NCBI RefSeq assembly: GCF_006974105.1
Contig: NZ_CP036282.1
Coordinates: forward strand, 682,001 to 746,000
Direction of reading: 5' to 3'
Origin: Rhodoferax aquaticus
Lineage (GTDB): Bacteria; Pseudomonadota; Gammaproteobacteria; Burkholderiales; Burkholderiaceae_C
DNA length: 64,000 nt
Made by a program: the position numbers and the translations under genes. Shown here piece by piece: positions 56,228-64,000 of this stretch (the stretch's first letter is position 1; the number at the start of each line of letters is the position of its first letter). The notes beneath the pieces are model-generated. The model was given only the letters and a program-made list of their open reading frames with translations, was not told the DNA's origin and made no database searches.

Positions 56228-56260
56228 GAAAAAAGGCCCACAGCGGGTGCTGCGGGCCTT
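56228..56260 (-). terminator. Terminator of the ocd-arginase operon
   Basis: On the minus strand AAGGCCCGCAGC pairs with GCTGTGGGCCTT (one mismatch) around a four-base loop, then a T run. It follows the arginase stop and precedes the dipeptidase start. Confidence 0.85.
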
Positions 56261-56284
56261 GGCATCTTAGCGGGGCTTTGGCGC

Positions 56285-57229
56285 TCAGGCCTTGCGCATC
56301 AAGGTGCTTTTGCCAAACAGGCTTTCAATCAGGTCCACGGCCAGTTCCGCGGTGCGGTTGCGCTCGTCCAAGGCGGGGTTGAGTTCCACCACGTCGAGCG
56401 AAGCCAAGCGGCCTGTGTCGGCAATCATCTCCATGCACAGCTGGGCTTCGCGGTAGGTGGGGCCGCCGCGCACGGTGGTACCCACGCCGGGGGCGATGGT
56501 GGGGTCCAAAAAGTCCACATCCAAGCTCACATGCAAATGGGTGTTGCTGTCGATCAATGCCAGGGCTAACTCCATGGCATGGCGCATACCCATTTCGTCG
56601 ATGTAGCGCATGTCAAAGACTTCAATGCCCATGTCGTGCACCAAACGCTTTTCGCCTTCGTCCACGCTGCGAATGCCAATTTGGCGAATGTCTTTGGGCT
56701 TGATGGCGGGCACATGGCCACCAATTTCGATGAGCTCTTGGGGGCCGTGGCCGCACAAGCAGGCCACCGGCATGCCATGGATGTTGCCGCTGGGGGTGAG
56801 TGTGGCGGTGTTGAAGTCGGCATGGGCATCAAACCACAGCACGCGCAGCTTTTTGCCGGTGTCGCGGCAGTGGCGCGCCACTGCGCTGATGGAGCCAATG
56901 CCTAAGCAGTGGTCGCCCCCCAGCATGATGGGCAAGCGCCCGGCGCTGAGTTCGGCGTACATGGCGTCATGCAAGGTTTGGTTCCACTGCACCACTTCAG
57001 GCAGGTGCCTAAAGCCATTGACGGCAGGCTGCCCCGGGTTGGCCGGGCCGCTCAGGTTGCCGCAATCTTTCACGTCTAGGCCAAACTGTGCAATGGCTTG
57101 GGCAATGCCCGCTACGCGCAAGGCCTCAGGGCCCATGCGGGCGCCCAAGGAGCCTGCGCCTACGTCGGTAGGCACGCCAATGAGACTAACGCCGCCTGCG
57201 GCGCGGTGGGAGCTTGGGTGTGATGTCAT
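56285..57229 (-). CDS. rocF: Arginase
   Basis: 314 residues. Manganese ligands are in GGDHCLGIGS, WFDAHADFNT and SLDVDFLDPT, the complete arginase set (not agmatinase). It converts arginine to ornithine and urea. Its ATG overlaps the stop of the upstream ornithine cyclodeaminase gene (ATGA), so both are one operon. The urea produced can feed the urease encoded elsewhere in the window. Confidence 0.95.
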   Translation of the reverse strand: MTSHPSSHRAAGGVSLIGVPTDVGAGSLGARMGPEALRVAGIAQAIAQFGLDVKDCGNLSGPANPGQPAVNGFRHLPEVVQWNQTLHDAMYAELSAGRLPIMLGGDHCLGIGSISAVARHCRDTGKKLRVLWFDAHADFNTATLTPSGNIHGMPVACLCGHGPQELIEIGGHVPAIKPKDIRQIGIRSVDEGEKRLVHDMGIEVFDMRYIDEMGMRHAMELALALIDSNTHLHVSLDVDFLDPTIAPGVGTTVRGGPTYREAQLCMEMIADTGRLASLDVVELNPALDERNRTAELAVDLIESLFGKSTLMRKA

Positions 57230-58326
57230 GTCGCCAATGCTAACGCTTGGACGGCCTGTTGCGCTAGCACTTGGGACGCACTAAGGGGAGCCGCTGGGCG
57301 CAGTGCGCTGAACAGATCTTTCGGGTTGGCCAACTGTGGCACCAAAGAAATCGTTTGGCCCACACCCTGGGCCTGCGCGGCCTCATGCAAGAAGCGCAGG
57401 GCGGAGAAGTCTTCCAGCGCAAAGCCTACCGAGTCAAACAGGGTGATTTCTTGGGCGCTGGTGCGGCCCTTGGCTTTGAGTGCCAGCACTTGCCAGAGCT
57501 CGGTCACCGCAAAGTCAGCAGGCAAGTGCTGCAAATCGCCTTCAATGCGGGTTTGGGGTTCGTATTGCACAAACACGGTGGAGGCGCGCAACACATCAGG
57601 GTGCAACTCGGTTTTGCCGGGGCAGTCGCCGCCGACACCGTTGATGTGCATGCCGGGCTCCAGCATGTCTGCGCTCAGGATGGTGGCATTGGTTTTGTCC
57701 GCGGTGACGGTGGTCACAATGTCTGCACCCTTGACCGCCTGCGCAATGCTGCTGGCCACCGTGATGCGCAACTTGGTATGGGCCAAGTTGGCCACCAGCT
57801 TGGCGGTGGCTGCTGGGTCAGTGTCGTACAGGCGCAGTTCTTCAATGCCCAGCAAGTAATGGAATGCCAAGGCTTGGAACTCGCTTTGTGCGCCGTTGCC
57901 AATCAGGGCCATGCTCTTGCTGTTGGGGCGTGCCAGCACGCGGGCTGCGACCGCCGACATGGCCGCCGTGCGCAGTGCGGTGGTGAGGGTGAGCTCGCTC
58001 AACAAGAGCGGTGCGCCGGTGTCTACATCGGCCAGCACGCCAAACGCCATGACCGTGGGCAAGCCTGCGGCGGTGTTCTTGGGGTGGCCGTTGACGTATT
58101 TAAAGGTATAGGTCTTGGCGTCGGCAATGGGCATGAGTTCAATCACGCCTTCGGGCGAGTGCGCCGCGACGCGGGCACACTTGTCAAAGTCTTGCCAGCG
58201 AATGTAGTCTTGCTCAATGTAGTTGGCCATGCGCTGCAAGGTGCTGGCGATGCCTATTTCACCCACCAAACGGGCCACGTCTTCTACGCTGAGGAACTGG
58301 GTTTTTAGGTTTTGGATCTGTGTCAT
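57226..58326 (-). CDS. Ornithine cyclodeaminase
   Basis: 366 residues from ATG 58326. The Rossmann motif is ALIGNGAQSEFQALAF and family segments include FKYVNGHPKNTAAGLPTVMA, TTALRTAAMSAVAARVLARP and GVGGDCPGKTELH. This matches the ornithine cyclodeaminase branch (ornithine to proline plus ammonia) rather than alanine dehydrogenase. It is the first gene of the operon with arginase, and a Lrp gene diverges from its promoter. Confidence 0.93.
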   Translation of the reverse strand: MTQIQNLKTQFLSVEDVARLVGEIGIASTLQRMANYIEQDYIRWQDFDKCARVAAHSPEGVIELMPIADAKTYTFKYVNGHPKNTAAGLPTVMAFGVLADVDTGAPLLLSELTLTTALRTAAMSAVAARVLARPNSKSMALIGNGAQSEFQALAFHYLLGIEELRLYDTDPAATAKLVANLAHTKLRITVASSIAQAVKGADIVTTVTADKTNATILSADMLEPGMHINGVGGDCPGKTELHPDVLRASTVFVQYEPQTRIEGDLQHLPADFAVTELWQVLALKAKGRTSAQEITLFDSVGFALEDFSALRFLHEAAQAQGVGQTISLVPQLANPKDLFSALRPAAPLSASQVLAQQAVQALALAT

Positions 58327-58413
58327 GGTCTTGTCTCCTAAGGATTGGAACAAGTGTCGCCATTGCGCATGCCAATGTAAATCGACAGCTTTGCCTTCTT
58401 TTTGGTAAAAAAC

Positions 58414-58448
58414 TGCCATTTCGACAGCAATAAATGCCACAATGACAG
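58414..58448. promoter_or_regulatory. Putative Lrp operator between ocd and the Lrp gene
   Basis: Two tandem copies of TGCCA-N4/5-GACAG (58414-58427 and 58435-58448), spaced 21 bases, i.e. two helical turns. A looser third copy lies at 58370-58388. The placement between divergent promoters fits binding by the adjacent Lrp-type regulator. Confidence 0.6.
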
Positions 58449-58449
58449 A

Positions 58450-58881
58450 ATGACCATGGATGCTACCGACCAACAGCTGCTGTCTTTGTTGCGCAAAGAC
58501 GCCCGAACTAGCGTGGCAACCTTGGCCCAAAAGCTGGGCGTATCCAGAGGCACGGTCACCAACCGCATCACCAAACTTGAGGATGCAGGCACCATCGTGG
58601 GCTACACCGTGCGACTGCGCCCCGATGCGCAGCCTACCGAAATCAGTGCCTGGATGAGTGTGGCCGTAGAGGGCAACGAGACCCGCTCTGTGATCGCCAG
58701 TTTGCTAGGCGAGCCGGGGGTTGCAACCTTGCACGACACCAACGGCCGCTGGGATTTGTTGGCCGAGCTGCGCGCGGCGAACCTGTCGGAGTTATCGCAA
58801 ATCCTGGAGCGCATACGCCTGATACGCGGCATTAGCAGCACCGAGACCAGCATCCACCTCGAAACCTACCGCCTGAGCTAG
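58450..58881 (+). CDS. Lrp/AsnC-family regulator
   Basis: 143 residues from ATG 58450 (58456 also possible). HTH: DQQLLSLLRKDARTSVATLA, LGVSRGTVTNRITKLEDAG; the C-terminal RAM ligand domain follows. It is divergent from ocd-arginase, so it probably responds to arginine or ornithine and controls that operon. Other Lrp members activate arginine catabolism this way (ArgR-like ArgP is unrelated). Confidence 0.9.
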   Translation: MTMDATDQQLLSLLRKDARTSVATLAQKLGVSRGTVTNRITKLEDAGTIVGYTVRLRPDAQPTEISAWMSVAVEGNETRSVIASLLGEPGVATLHDTNGRWDLLAELRAANLSELSQILERIRLIRGISSTETSIHLETYRLS

Positions 58882-58905
58882 GCCCCCACTTTCTTGGCAA
58901 GCCCC

Positions 58906-59382
58906 ATGCCCCACACCCTGCACGATTTGGACCGCATCGACCTCAAAATATTGCAATGTTTGCAAGACGATGGCCGTATCTCCAACTTGAAATTGGCCGA
59001 AGCAGTCACGCTATCGCCCACCGCGGTGCTGGCCCGCGTGCAGCGCCTGAGCAAAGAAGGCTACATCCTTGGCTACGAGGCGCGGCTCAATCCTTTGAAA
59101 CTGGGCGCGGGCATGATGGTGTTTGTCGAAGTGCTGCTCGACAAAACCACGCCCAATGTGTTTGAGGCCTTCAAGGCTGCGGTCCAGGTGCGCAGTGAAA
59201 TCATGGAGTGCCACATGGTGGCAGGGGGCTTTGACTACCTGCTCAAAACCCGCATGGCCGACATGACGGCCTACCGCGAGTTTGCGGGCACGGTGTTGTG
59301 GCAATTGCCCGGCGTGCGCGAAACCCGCACCTACGCGGTGATGGAAGAGGTGAAGTGCACCACCCATCTGCCTTTGCTGTGA
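58906..59382 (+). CDS. Lrp/AsnC-family regulator, PutR-like
   Basis: 158 residues from ATG 58906; an in-frame TTG lies at 58894. HTH: DRIDLKILQCLQDDGRISNL, VTLSPTAVLARVQRLSKEGYI. The C-terminal domain ECHMVAGGFDYLLKTRMADM is the standard Lrp type with the GGxDY motif. It resembles proline-responsive PutR/BkdR regulators, and putA lies 1.6 kb downstream, so it is the likely putA activator. Its stop overlaps the next gene. Confidence 0.9.
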   Translation: MPHTLHDLDRIDLKILQCLQDDGRISNLKLAEAVTLSPTAVLARVQRLSKEGYILGYEARLNPLKLGAGMMVFVEVLLDKTTPNVFEAFKAAVQVRSEIMECHMVAGGFDYLLKTRMADMTAYREFAGTVLWQLPGVRETRTYAVMEEVKCTTHLPLL

Positions 59383-60248
59383 TGACGCGCTCACGCTGGG
59401 CGCGAATCGTATATGGGGCGCTGTGTGCTGCGCTGCTCTCCGCTTGCAATCTGCAAAGTGTCTTTTTTCAGCCCGACGATGTGCTGTACAGCACGCCAGG
59501 CCAACAAGGGCTGAAGTACGAAGACCTCGTGATCGTCAGCCCCGATGGCACCAAACTGGCTGCGTGGTTTATTCCGGCGATCGGTGTGGCTTCCCCGCGG
59601 GAGGCCAAAGGGACGGTCGTGCACTTGCACGGCAACGCGCAAAACATGTCCGCCCATTGGAACTACGTGGCCTGGCTGCCCGCCAAGGGGTACAACCTGC
59701 TGGTGTTTGACTACCGGGGCTATGGCGCCTCGCAAGGCGAGCCGGATCTGCAAGGCGTGTTTGATGACTCCAACGCCGCGCTCAATTACGTGCGCAATCG
59801 CAAAGACATGGATCCGAATCGGCTACTGGTGCTGGGGCAAAGCTTGGGCGGCACCAATGCCATCGCGGCGGTGGGCAGTGGCAACCGTGCAGGGGTCAAG
59901 GCCATGGTGATCGATGCCACGTTTTATAGCTACTCCGCCATTGCCAGCGACAAGGTGTCTGGTGCCGGGGCGCTGATGGATGACCGCTACAGCGCAGCCA
60001 ACTTCATAGAGCGCATCGCGCCCATCCCATTGCTCTTGCTGCACGGAACGGCAGACGCCGTCATCCCGTACAGCCATGCACAGCGTTTGCTGGCCAAAGC
60101 CCGCGAGCCCAAGCAATTGCTCACCATCGACGGTGCGGGCCATATCGAGGCCCTGAGCCCGCGCTATGGCAGCGTGTACCAAGAGGCCGTGTTGGCGTTC
60201 TTTGCGAAAGCACTCGATGCGACCCAGAGCGCCGTGCCAGGCCCTTAG
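59382..60248 (+). CDS. Lipoprotein alpha/beta hydrolase
   Basis: 288 residues; the ATG at 59382 shares a base with the upstream stop (TGATG). A lipobox LLSAC near residue 21 makes it a probable lipoprotein. The alpha/beta hydrolase fold has HGNAQNMSAHW, the nucleophile GQSLGG, the acid in LLHGTADAVIPYSHA and the histidine in DGAGHIE. It resembles YfhR/BEM46-like hydrolases. Substrate unknown. Confidence 0.85.
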   Translation: MTRSRWARIVYGALCAALLSACNLQSVFFQPDDVLYSTPGQQGLKYEDLVIVSPDGTKLAAWFIPAIGVASPREAKGTVVHLHGNAQNMSAHWNYVAWLPAKGYNLLVFDYRGYGASQGEPDLQGVFDDSNAALNYVRNRKDMDPNRLLVLGQSLGGTNAIAAVGSGNRAGVKAMVIDATFYSYSAIASDKVSGAGALMDDRYSAANFIERIAPIPLLLLHGTADAVIPYSHAQRLLAKAREPKQLLTIDGAGHIEALSPRYGSVYQEAVLAFFAKALDATQSAVPGP

Positions 60249-60355
60249 TGTTGGGCCTAAGCGCTTGTGCAAAGCGCTGCGTGCGCCTTAAACTCTTGCC
60301 ATAGGTGCTGATCTCCGGTCTTTTGTGTATGGTCTGACTTGAAAAGAGGTTCTCC

Positions 60356-60829
60356 ATGGTGCTGGATGATTTGTACGCCAAAGAGCGGGCGCTCTTTCAT
60401 TTGGAATGGCTGCTCCACGTGGAGCGCAGGCACGACAACGTGTTGCAGTCTGCATTGGTCCACATTGCGCTGAATCCTGAGGACGTTCGCCGCATGTCCT
60501 ATGGCGCCGGGGACGCCGCCGAAAAGCTGGGGGAAGTGCTGACCTGCCTGCAAACCGCGTGCCGCTCTACCGACGTGATGATGCGCGAAGGCATGGACTT
60601 TTGGATCATTACCGCCTTTGCGCAGCTAGAGCCCTTGACGGACAAGCTCAAAGCCATCATGGCGACGGCGCCCCAAAACGGCTTGGAGATTGCGCAAAAC
60701 AGCATCCGGGTCTATGCGCTGCGTGACTTCATCAAGCCGGGCATGCCCAGCATCGACAAAGGCGCTGACTTTCTGGCCCTGCTCAAGCGCAGCCCCAGCA
60801 CCTACGCGCCCAGCACCACGTTTAACTAG
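60356..60829 (+). CDS. Degenerate GGDEF-like domain protein
   Basis: 157 residues. The segment RSTDVMMREGMDFWIITAF aligns with the region around the GGDEF motif (usually RxSDxxxRxGGDEFxxL), but GGDEF is replaced by EGMDF, so catalysis is unlikely. No membrane segment. It may bind something or be a relic. It lies between the hydrolase and putA and has its own ribosome-binding site. Confidence 0.5.
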   Translation: MVLDDLYAKERALFHLEWLLHVERRHDNVLQSALVHIALNPEDVRRMSYGAGDAAEKLGEVLTCLQTACRSTDVMMREGMDFWIITAFAQLEPLTDKLKAIMATAPQNGLEIAQNSIRVYALRDFIKPGMPSIDKGADFLALLKRSPSTYAPSTTFN

Positions 60830-60890
60830 GGCGCATTGGGAAGGCTTGGATCGCTAGGGCGCAGGGCTTTGGGGTGTTTGGAAATCGAAT

Positions 60891-60924
60891 AATTCACTGT
60901 TATTTTTGAAAAATATAGTGAGTT
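60891..60924. promoter_or_regulatory. AT-rich inverted repeat upstream of putA
   Basis: AATTCACTGTTATTTTT and GAAAAATATAGTGAGTT form a 34-base inverted repeat with 13 of 17 matching positions. It lies 57 bases before the putA start. Lrp-family proteins bind AT-rich symmetrical DNA, so the PutR-like regulator is the natural candidate. Confidence 0.6.
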
Positions 60925-60980
60925 ATTTGCGTTGATTTTCATAATGATGCAGGTCTTGCCAAAATAACCGGAGATTTTTC

Positions 60981-63900
60981 ATGCGTTTGCCCAATCCCTA
61001 CCGCCCTGAAGCCGCCACGGTCTCCCTGAGGCTCGGGGCCTTGCAGGCTGCACTGGACTGGGCAGCAGCTGCCAAAGTGGCAGCACCTTGGGTGCAAGCG
61101 GTGCGCCAAAACCCGCCCCCGTTCTGGGCCATGGAAAGCTTGCTCAAGGAGTACCCCATTTCCAGCGCCGAAGGCTTGGCCTTGATGCGCTTGGCCGAAG
61201 CCTTGCTGCGTGTGCCTGACGCAGAAACCGCGATTGCGCTCACAGCCGACCAATTGGGGCGTGCCGATTTTGATGCGGCGGGAGACAAAACGCTGGCGCG
61301 CCTCTCTAGCACGGCCATTGCCATGAGCAAGCATTTCTTGCCCGATGGCGAAGGCAGCAGCGGCATCTTTGCCAAGCTGGGCGCACGCTCGGTGGTGGCC
61401 GCTACTTTGCGTGCCGTGCAGCTGCTGGGGCGTCAGTTTGTGCTGGGCCAAACCATTGGCGAAGCCATGGGCGAAGCCGTGTCGGCGCGCAAGAAGATCA
61501 AACAACTGCGCTTTAGCTACGACATGCTGGGCGAAGGGGCCCGCACCGATGCGGACGCACTGCGCTATTTGGCCAGCTACCAAGAAGCCATCAAAGCCAT
61601 CGCCACCCAAGCCAACGCCACCGGCGCTTGCGAAGTGAACGACGGCATTTCCATCAAGCTCAGCGCACTCCACCCCCGCTACGAAGATGCCCACCTAGAA
61701 CGCGTTTTGGCAGAGTTGGTGCCACGGGTGTGGGGCTTGTGCGAGCAAGCAGCCAAGGCCAACATCAACCTCACGATTGATGCGGAAGAGGTGGACCGTT
61801 TGGAGTTGTCGCTTGAAGTGTTTGAAGCGCTGGCTGCGCTGGTGGCCCAGCACTACCCACGCTGGACAGGTTTTGGCTTGGCCATGCAGGCCTACCAAAC
61901 CCGCGCGCTGGAGCTGATCGAACACATCACCAGCCTCGCCCGCAAATACAGCATTCGCTTCATGTGCCGCTTGGTCAAAGGCGCTTACTGGGATGCCGAA
62001 ATCAAGCGTGCCCAAGAGCAGGGCCTGCCGCATTACCCGGTATTCACCCACAAGCACCACACCGATGTGTCTTACCTCGCCTGCGCCCACGCGCTCTTGG
62101 CAGCGCCTGACGCCATCTACCCGCAGTTTGCTACGCACAACGCCGCCACTATTGCCGCCATTTTGCAAATGGCATCGCGGCCCGGTTTGAGCGTCGCCGG
62201 GCCGTCCCAAGGCGCGAACACCCCCTCGGGGGGCAGCGACCCGCAAAGCGGTGGAGCGTGGGGGCCACGTTTCGAGTTGCAGCGCCTGCACGGCATGGGC
62301 GAGGGCGTGTACCGCGAAGTACTGAAAAACCCGCTGATCGCCTGCCGCGTGTACGCCCCCGTCGGCGCGCACAAAGACCTGCTGGCCTACTTGGTGCGTC
62401 GCCTGTTGGAAAACGGAGCGAACTCCAGCTTTGTGCACCAGTTGGCCGATGAGTCGGTGGGCATGGAAGAACTGCTCATTTCGCCGCTGCGCTTGGAGCC
62501 TGATCCATCGCTGCCCCTGCCGCTGGAGCTGTTTGGTAGCGAGCGCAAAAACAGCGCTGGCTTAGACCTGACCGTGGCCACCATGCGTGCCCCCCTGCTG
62601 GCCGCCTACCAAAGCACCCCAGTGCCGCCCGTTGCGGAGTTTGATGCCAAAAATGCCGCTGCCGCCCTTGCAGCAAGCGCAAGTAGCTATCAAATGTGGA
62701 GCAAAACGCCTGTGGAGCAACGCGCTGCTGCCTTGCGGGCAACCGCAGACGCGATGGAAGCGCAACTCCCGTACTTCTGCGCACTCTTGGTGAAAGAAGC
62801 TTTCAAGACCTGGGGCGACGCGGTGAGCGAGGTGCGTGAGGCGGTGGACTTTTTGCGCTACTACGCCAACGAGGCGCAGCGCATCATGGCGCCCGTCGCC
62901 ATGCCCGGCCCCACCGGCGAGAGCAACGAGCTGCGCCTGATTGCGCGCGGCCCCTGGGTGTGCATCAGCCCGTGGAATTTCCCCCTGGCTATTTTTGCAG
63001 GCCAAGTGGCCGCAGCTTTGGTCACCGGCAATACCGTGCTGGCCAAGCCTGCGGAGCAGACGCCCGCCGTGGCGGCAGAAGCCGTCAAACTGTTCCATGC
63101 CGCCGGTGTGCCCGAAGGTGCGTTGCAGCTACTGCATGGCCCCGGCGAGACCGTGGGCGCAGCCTTGGTGGCAGCACCTGGCGTGGCCGGCGTGGTGTTC
63201 ACCGGCTCTACCCAAGTGGCCAAGATCATCAACCGCGCACTCGCCGCCAAAGACGGTCCCATCGTGCCCCTGATTGCCGAAACCGGTGGCATCAACGCCA
63301 TGGTGGTCGATAGCACCGCCTTGCCTGAGCAAGTGAGCGATGCCGTGGTGCAAAGCGCCTTCCGCAGCGCGGGCCAGCGCTGCTCCGCCTTGCGCTTGCT
63401 GTGCGTGCACAGCGAGATTGCCGACCACGTGATCGCCATGATCCAAGGTGCCGCCCAGGAGCTGGTGGCGGGTGACCCCGCGTTGCTGGCCACCGACGTG
63501 GGTCCTGTGATCGACGCCGAAGCCTACCAAGGCATTAACGGACACATTCAACGCCTGAAATCAGAGGCAAAAGTGCTGGTTGCGCCCGCAGATACTGCGC
63601 AATCAGCTAGCAAAGGTATAGCAAATCTGATTGCGCCCCACGCATTTGAAGTGGGCAGCATTGCCGATATGCGCAACGAAATCTTTGGCCCCGTGCTGCA
63701 CATCGTGCGCTGGAATGGTGACCCGGCCGACGTGATTGCCCAGATCAACGCCCTGGGCTACGGCTTGACCATTGGCATCCAAACCCGCATTGACTCCCGC
63801 GCCCAAGCGCTGGCCCGCGCGGCGCATGTGGGCAATGTGTACATCAACCGCAACCAAATCGGCGCCGTGGTGGGCGTGCAGCCTTTTGGCGGCGAAGGCC

Positions 63901-64000
63901 TCAGCGGCACCGGCCCCAAAGCTGGCGGTCCGCACTATCTGTACCGTTTCTGCGCCGAGCAAACCATCACGGTGAACACGACTGCGGCGGGTGGCAACGC
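60981..64000 (+). CDS. putA: Bifunctional proline dehydrogenase/P5C dehydrogenase PutA (right end cut)
   Basis: Starts at ATG 60981 behind CCGGAGA and stays open to the window edge (1006 codons). There is no N-terminal ribbon-helix-helix, so this PutA is an enzyme only; control must come from another protein. Proline dehydrogenase barrel: residues ~80-480 (NDGISIKLSALHPRYED, LTIDAEEVDRLELSLEVFEA, RLVKGAYWDAEIKRAQEQG). P5C dehydrogenase: residues ~540-1000 (CISPWNFPLAIFAGQVAAAL, GFTGSTQVAKIIN-like, catalytic Cys801 in SAGQRCSALR). It makes glutamate from proline. Residues ~403-428 are an in-frame repeat-derived insertion. Confidence 0.96.
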   Translation, partial: MRLPNPYRPEAATVSLRLGALQAALDWAAAAKVAAPWVQAVRQNPPPFWAMESLLKEYPISSAEGLALMRLAEALLRVPDAETAIALTADQLGRADFDAAGDKTLARLSSTAIAMSKHFLPDGEGSSGIFAKLGARSVVAATLRAVQLLGRQFVLGQTIGEAMGEAVSARKKIKQLRFSYDMLGEGARTDADALRYLASYQEAIKAIATQANATGACEVNDGISIKLSALHPRYEDAHLERVLAELVPRVWGLCEQAAKANINLTIDAEEVDRLELSLEVFEALAALVAQHYPRWTGFGLAMQAYQTRALELIEHITSLARKYSIRFMCRLVKGAYWDAEIKRAQEQGLPHYPVFTHKHHTDVSYLACAHALLAAPDAIYPQFATHNAATIAAILQMASRPGLSVAGPSQGANTPSGGSDPQSGGAWGPRFELQRLHGMGEGVYREVLKNPLIACRVYAPVGAHKDLLAYLVRRLLENGANSSFVHQLADESVGMEELLISPLRLEPDPSLPLPLELFGSERKNSAGLDLTVATMRAPLLAAYQSTPVPPVAEFDAKNAAAALAASASSYQMWSKTPVEQRAAALRATADAMEAQLPYFCALLVKEAFKTWGDAVSEVREAVDFLRYYANEAQRIMAPVAMPGPTGESNELRLIARGPWVCISPWNFPLAIFAGQVAAALVTGNTVLAKPAEQTPAVAAEAVKLFHAAGVPEGALQLLHGPGETVGAALVAAPGVAGVVFTGSTQVAKIINRALAAKDGPIVPLIAETGGINAMVVDSTALPEQVSDAVVQSAFRSAGQRCSALRLLCVHSEIADHVIAMIQGAAQELVAGDPALLATDVGPVIDAEAYQGINGHIQRLKSEAKVLVAPADTAQSASKGIANLIAPHAFEVGSIADMRNEIFGPVLHIVRWNGDPADVIAQINALGYGLTIGIQTRIDSRAQALARAAHVGNVYINRNQIGAVVGVQPFGGEGLSGTGPKAGGPHYLYRFCAEQTITVNTTAAGGN
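62189..62266. repeat. Repeat element inserted in frame within putA
   Basis: GC-rich sequence with GCCGTCCCAAGGCGCGAACA, CCCCCTCGGGGGG hairpin, CAGCGACCCGCAAAGCGG and TGGAGCGTGGGGGCC. It encodes low-complexity SQGANTPSGGSDPQSGGAWG at a point where PutA normally continues from AAIL directly to FELQRLHG. The motif belongs to a family I know from Comamonadaceae intergenic DNA. Confidence 0.75.

Overview
The window looks like chromosome from a Comamonadaceae-type betaproteobacterium (Burkholderiales; Rhodoferax, Curvibacter and Acidovorax are the sort of relatives suggested). The evidence is the S10/spc/alpha ribosomal gene order, the urt/ure genes with ureJ, the MocR/PaiB and YceI/cytochrome b561 neighbourhoods, and several intergenic repeat families that I recognise from that family. 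This is recognition from memory; no search was run. GC content is moderate in the ribosomal block and higher afterwards.

Layout. 1-8.7 kb: the spc and alpha ribosomal operons (end of rplN to rplQ, with secY and rpoA), an initiator tRNA and a terminator. 8.7-11.6 kb: a decayed accessory patch with a small HTH protein, two short hypotheticals and the remains of a MacA/MacB efflux pair. 11.6-13.4 kb: an esterase and a catalase-like protein. 13.4-18.9 kb: ureA-ureJ-ureB-ureC-ureE-ureF-ureG on the minus strand. 18.9-23.6 kb: divergent from ureA, a giant NCS1-permease/histidine-kinase/receiver fusion, translationally coupled to a LuxR-type response regulator. 23.7-26.2 kb: two small Cys-rich exported peptides, cytochrome b561 and two YceI proteins. 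26.3-33.8 kb: katG, a methyltransferase, isocitrate dehydrogenase, a LysR regulator, a DUF6671-like protein and a lone ABC ATPase. 34-38 kb: a porin and a large lipoprotein, with a duplicated 3' fragment of the MocR gene between them. 38.4-48 kb: regulators and small enzymes (MocR, OsmC, PaiB, GNAT, isochorismatase, two DJ-1 proteins, SDR, TetR, cupin, XRE, BLUF-like, rhodanese). 48.2-55.6 kb: urtABCDE and ureD. 55.6-64 kb: VanX-like dipeptidase, arginase, ornithine cyclodeaminase, two Lrp regulators, a lipoprotein hydrolase, a degenerate GGDEF-like protein and putA, which runs off the right edge.

How it works together. Much of the window deals with nitrogen from urea and arginine. UrtABCDE imports urea and urease (UreABC matured by UreDEFG, with UreJ as probable nickel transporter) hydrolyses it. 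Arginase makes urea and ornithine, ornithine cyclodeaminase turns ornithine into proline, and PutA oxidises proline to glutamate. The urease genes are split: ureD sits with urt, about 36 kb from the inverted ureAJBCEFG cluster. The permease-kinase fusion beside ureA is the best candidate for a little-described system: a transporter-like sensor, possibly for a nucleobase, hydantoin or ureide, that could control nitrogen-salvage genes. Its ligand and targets are inference.
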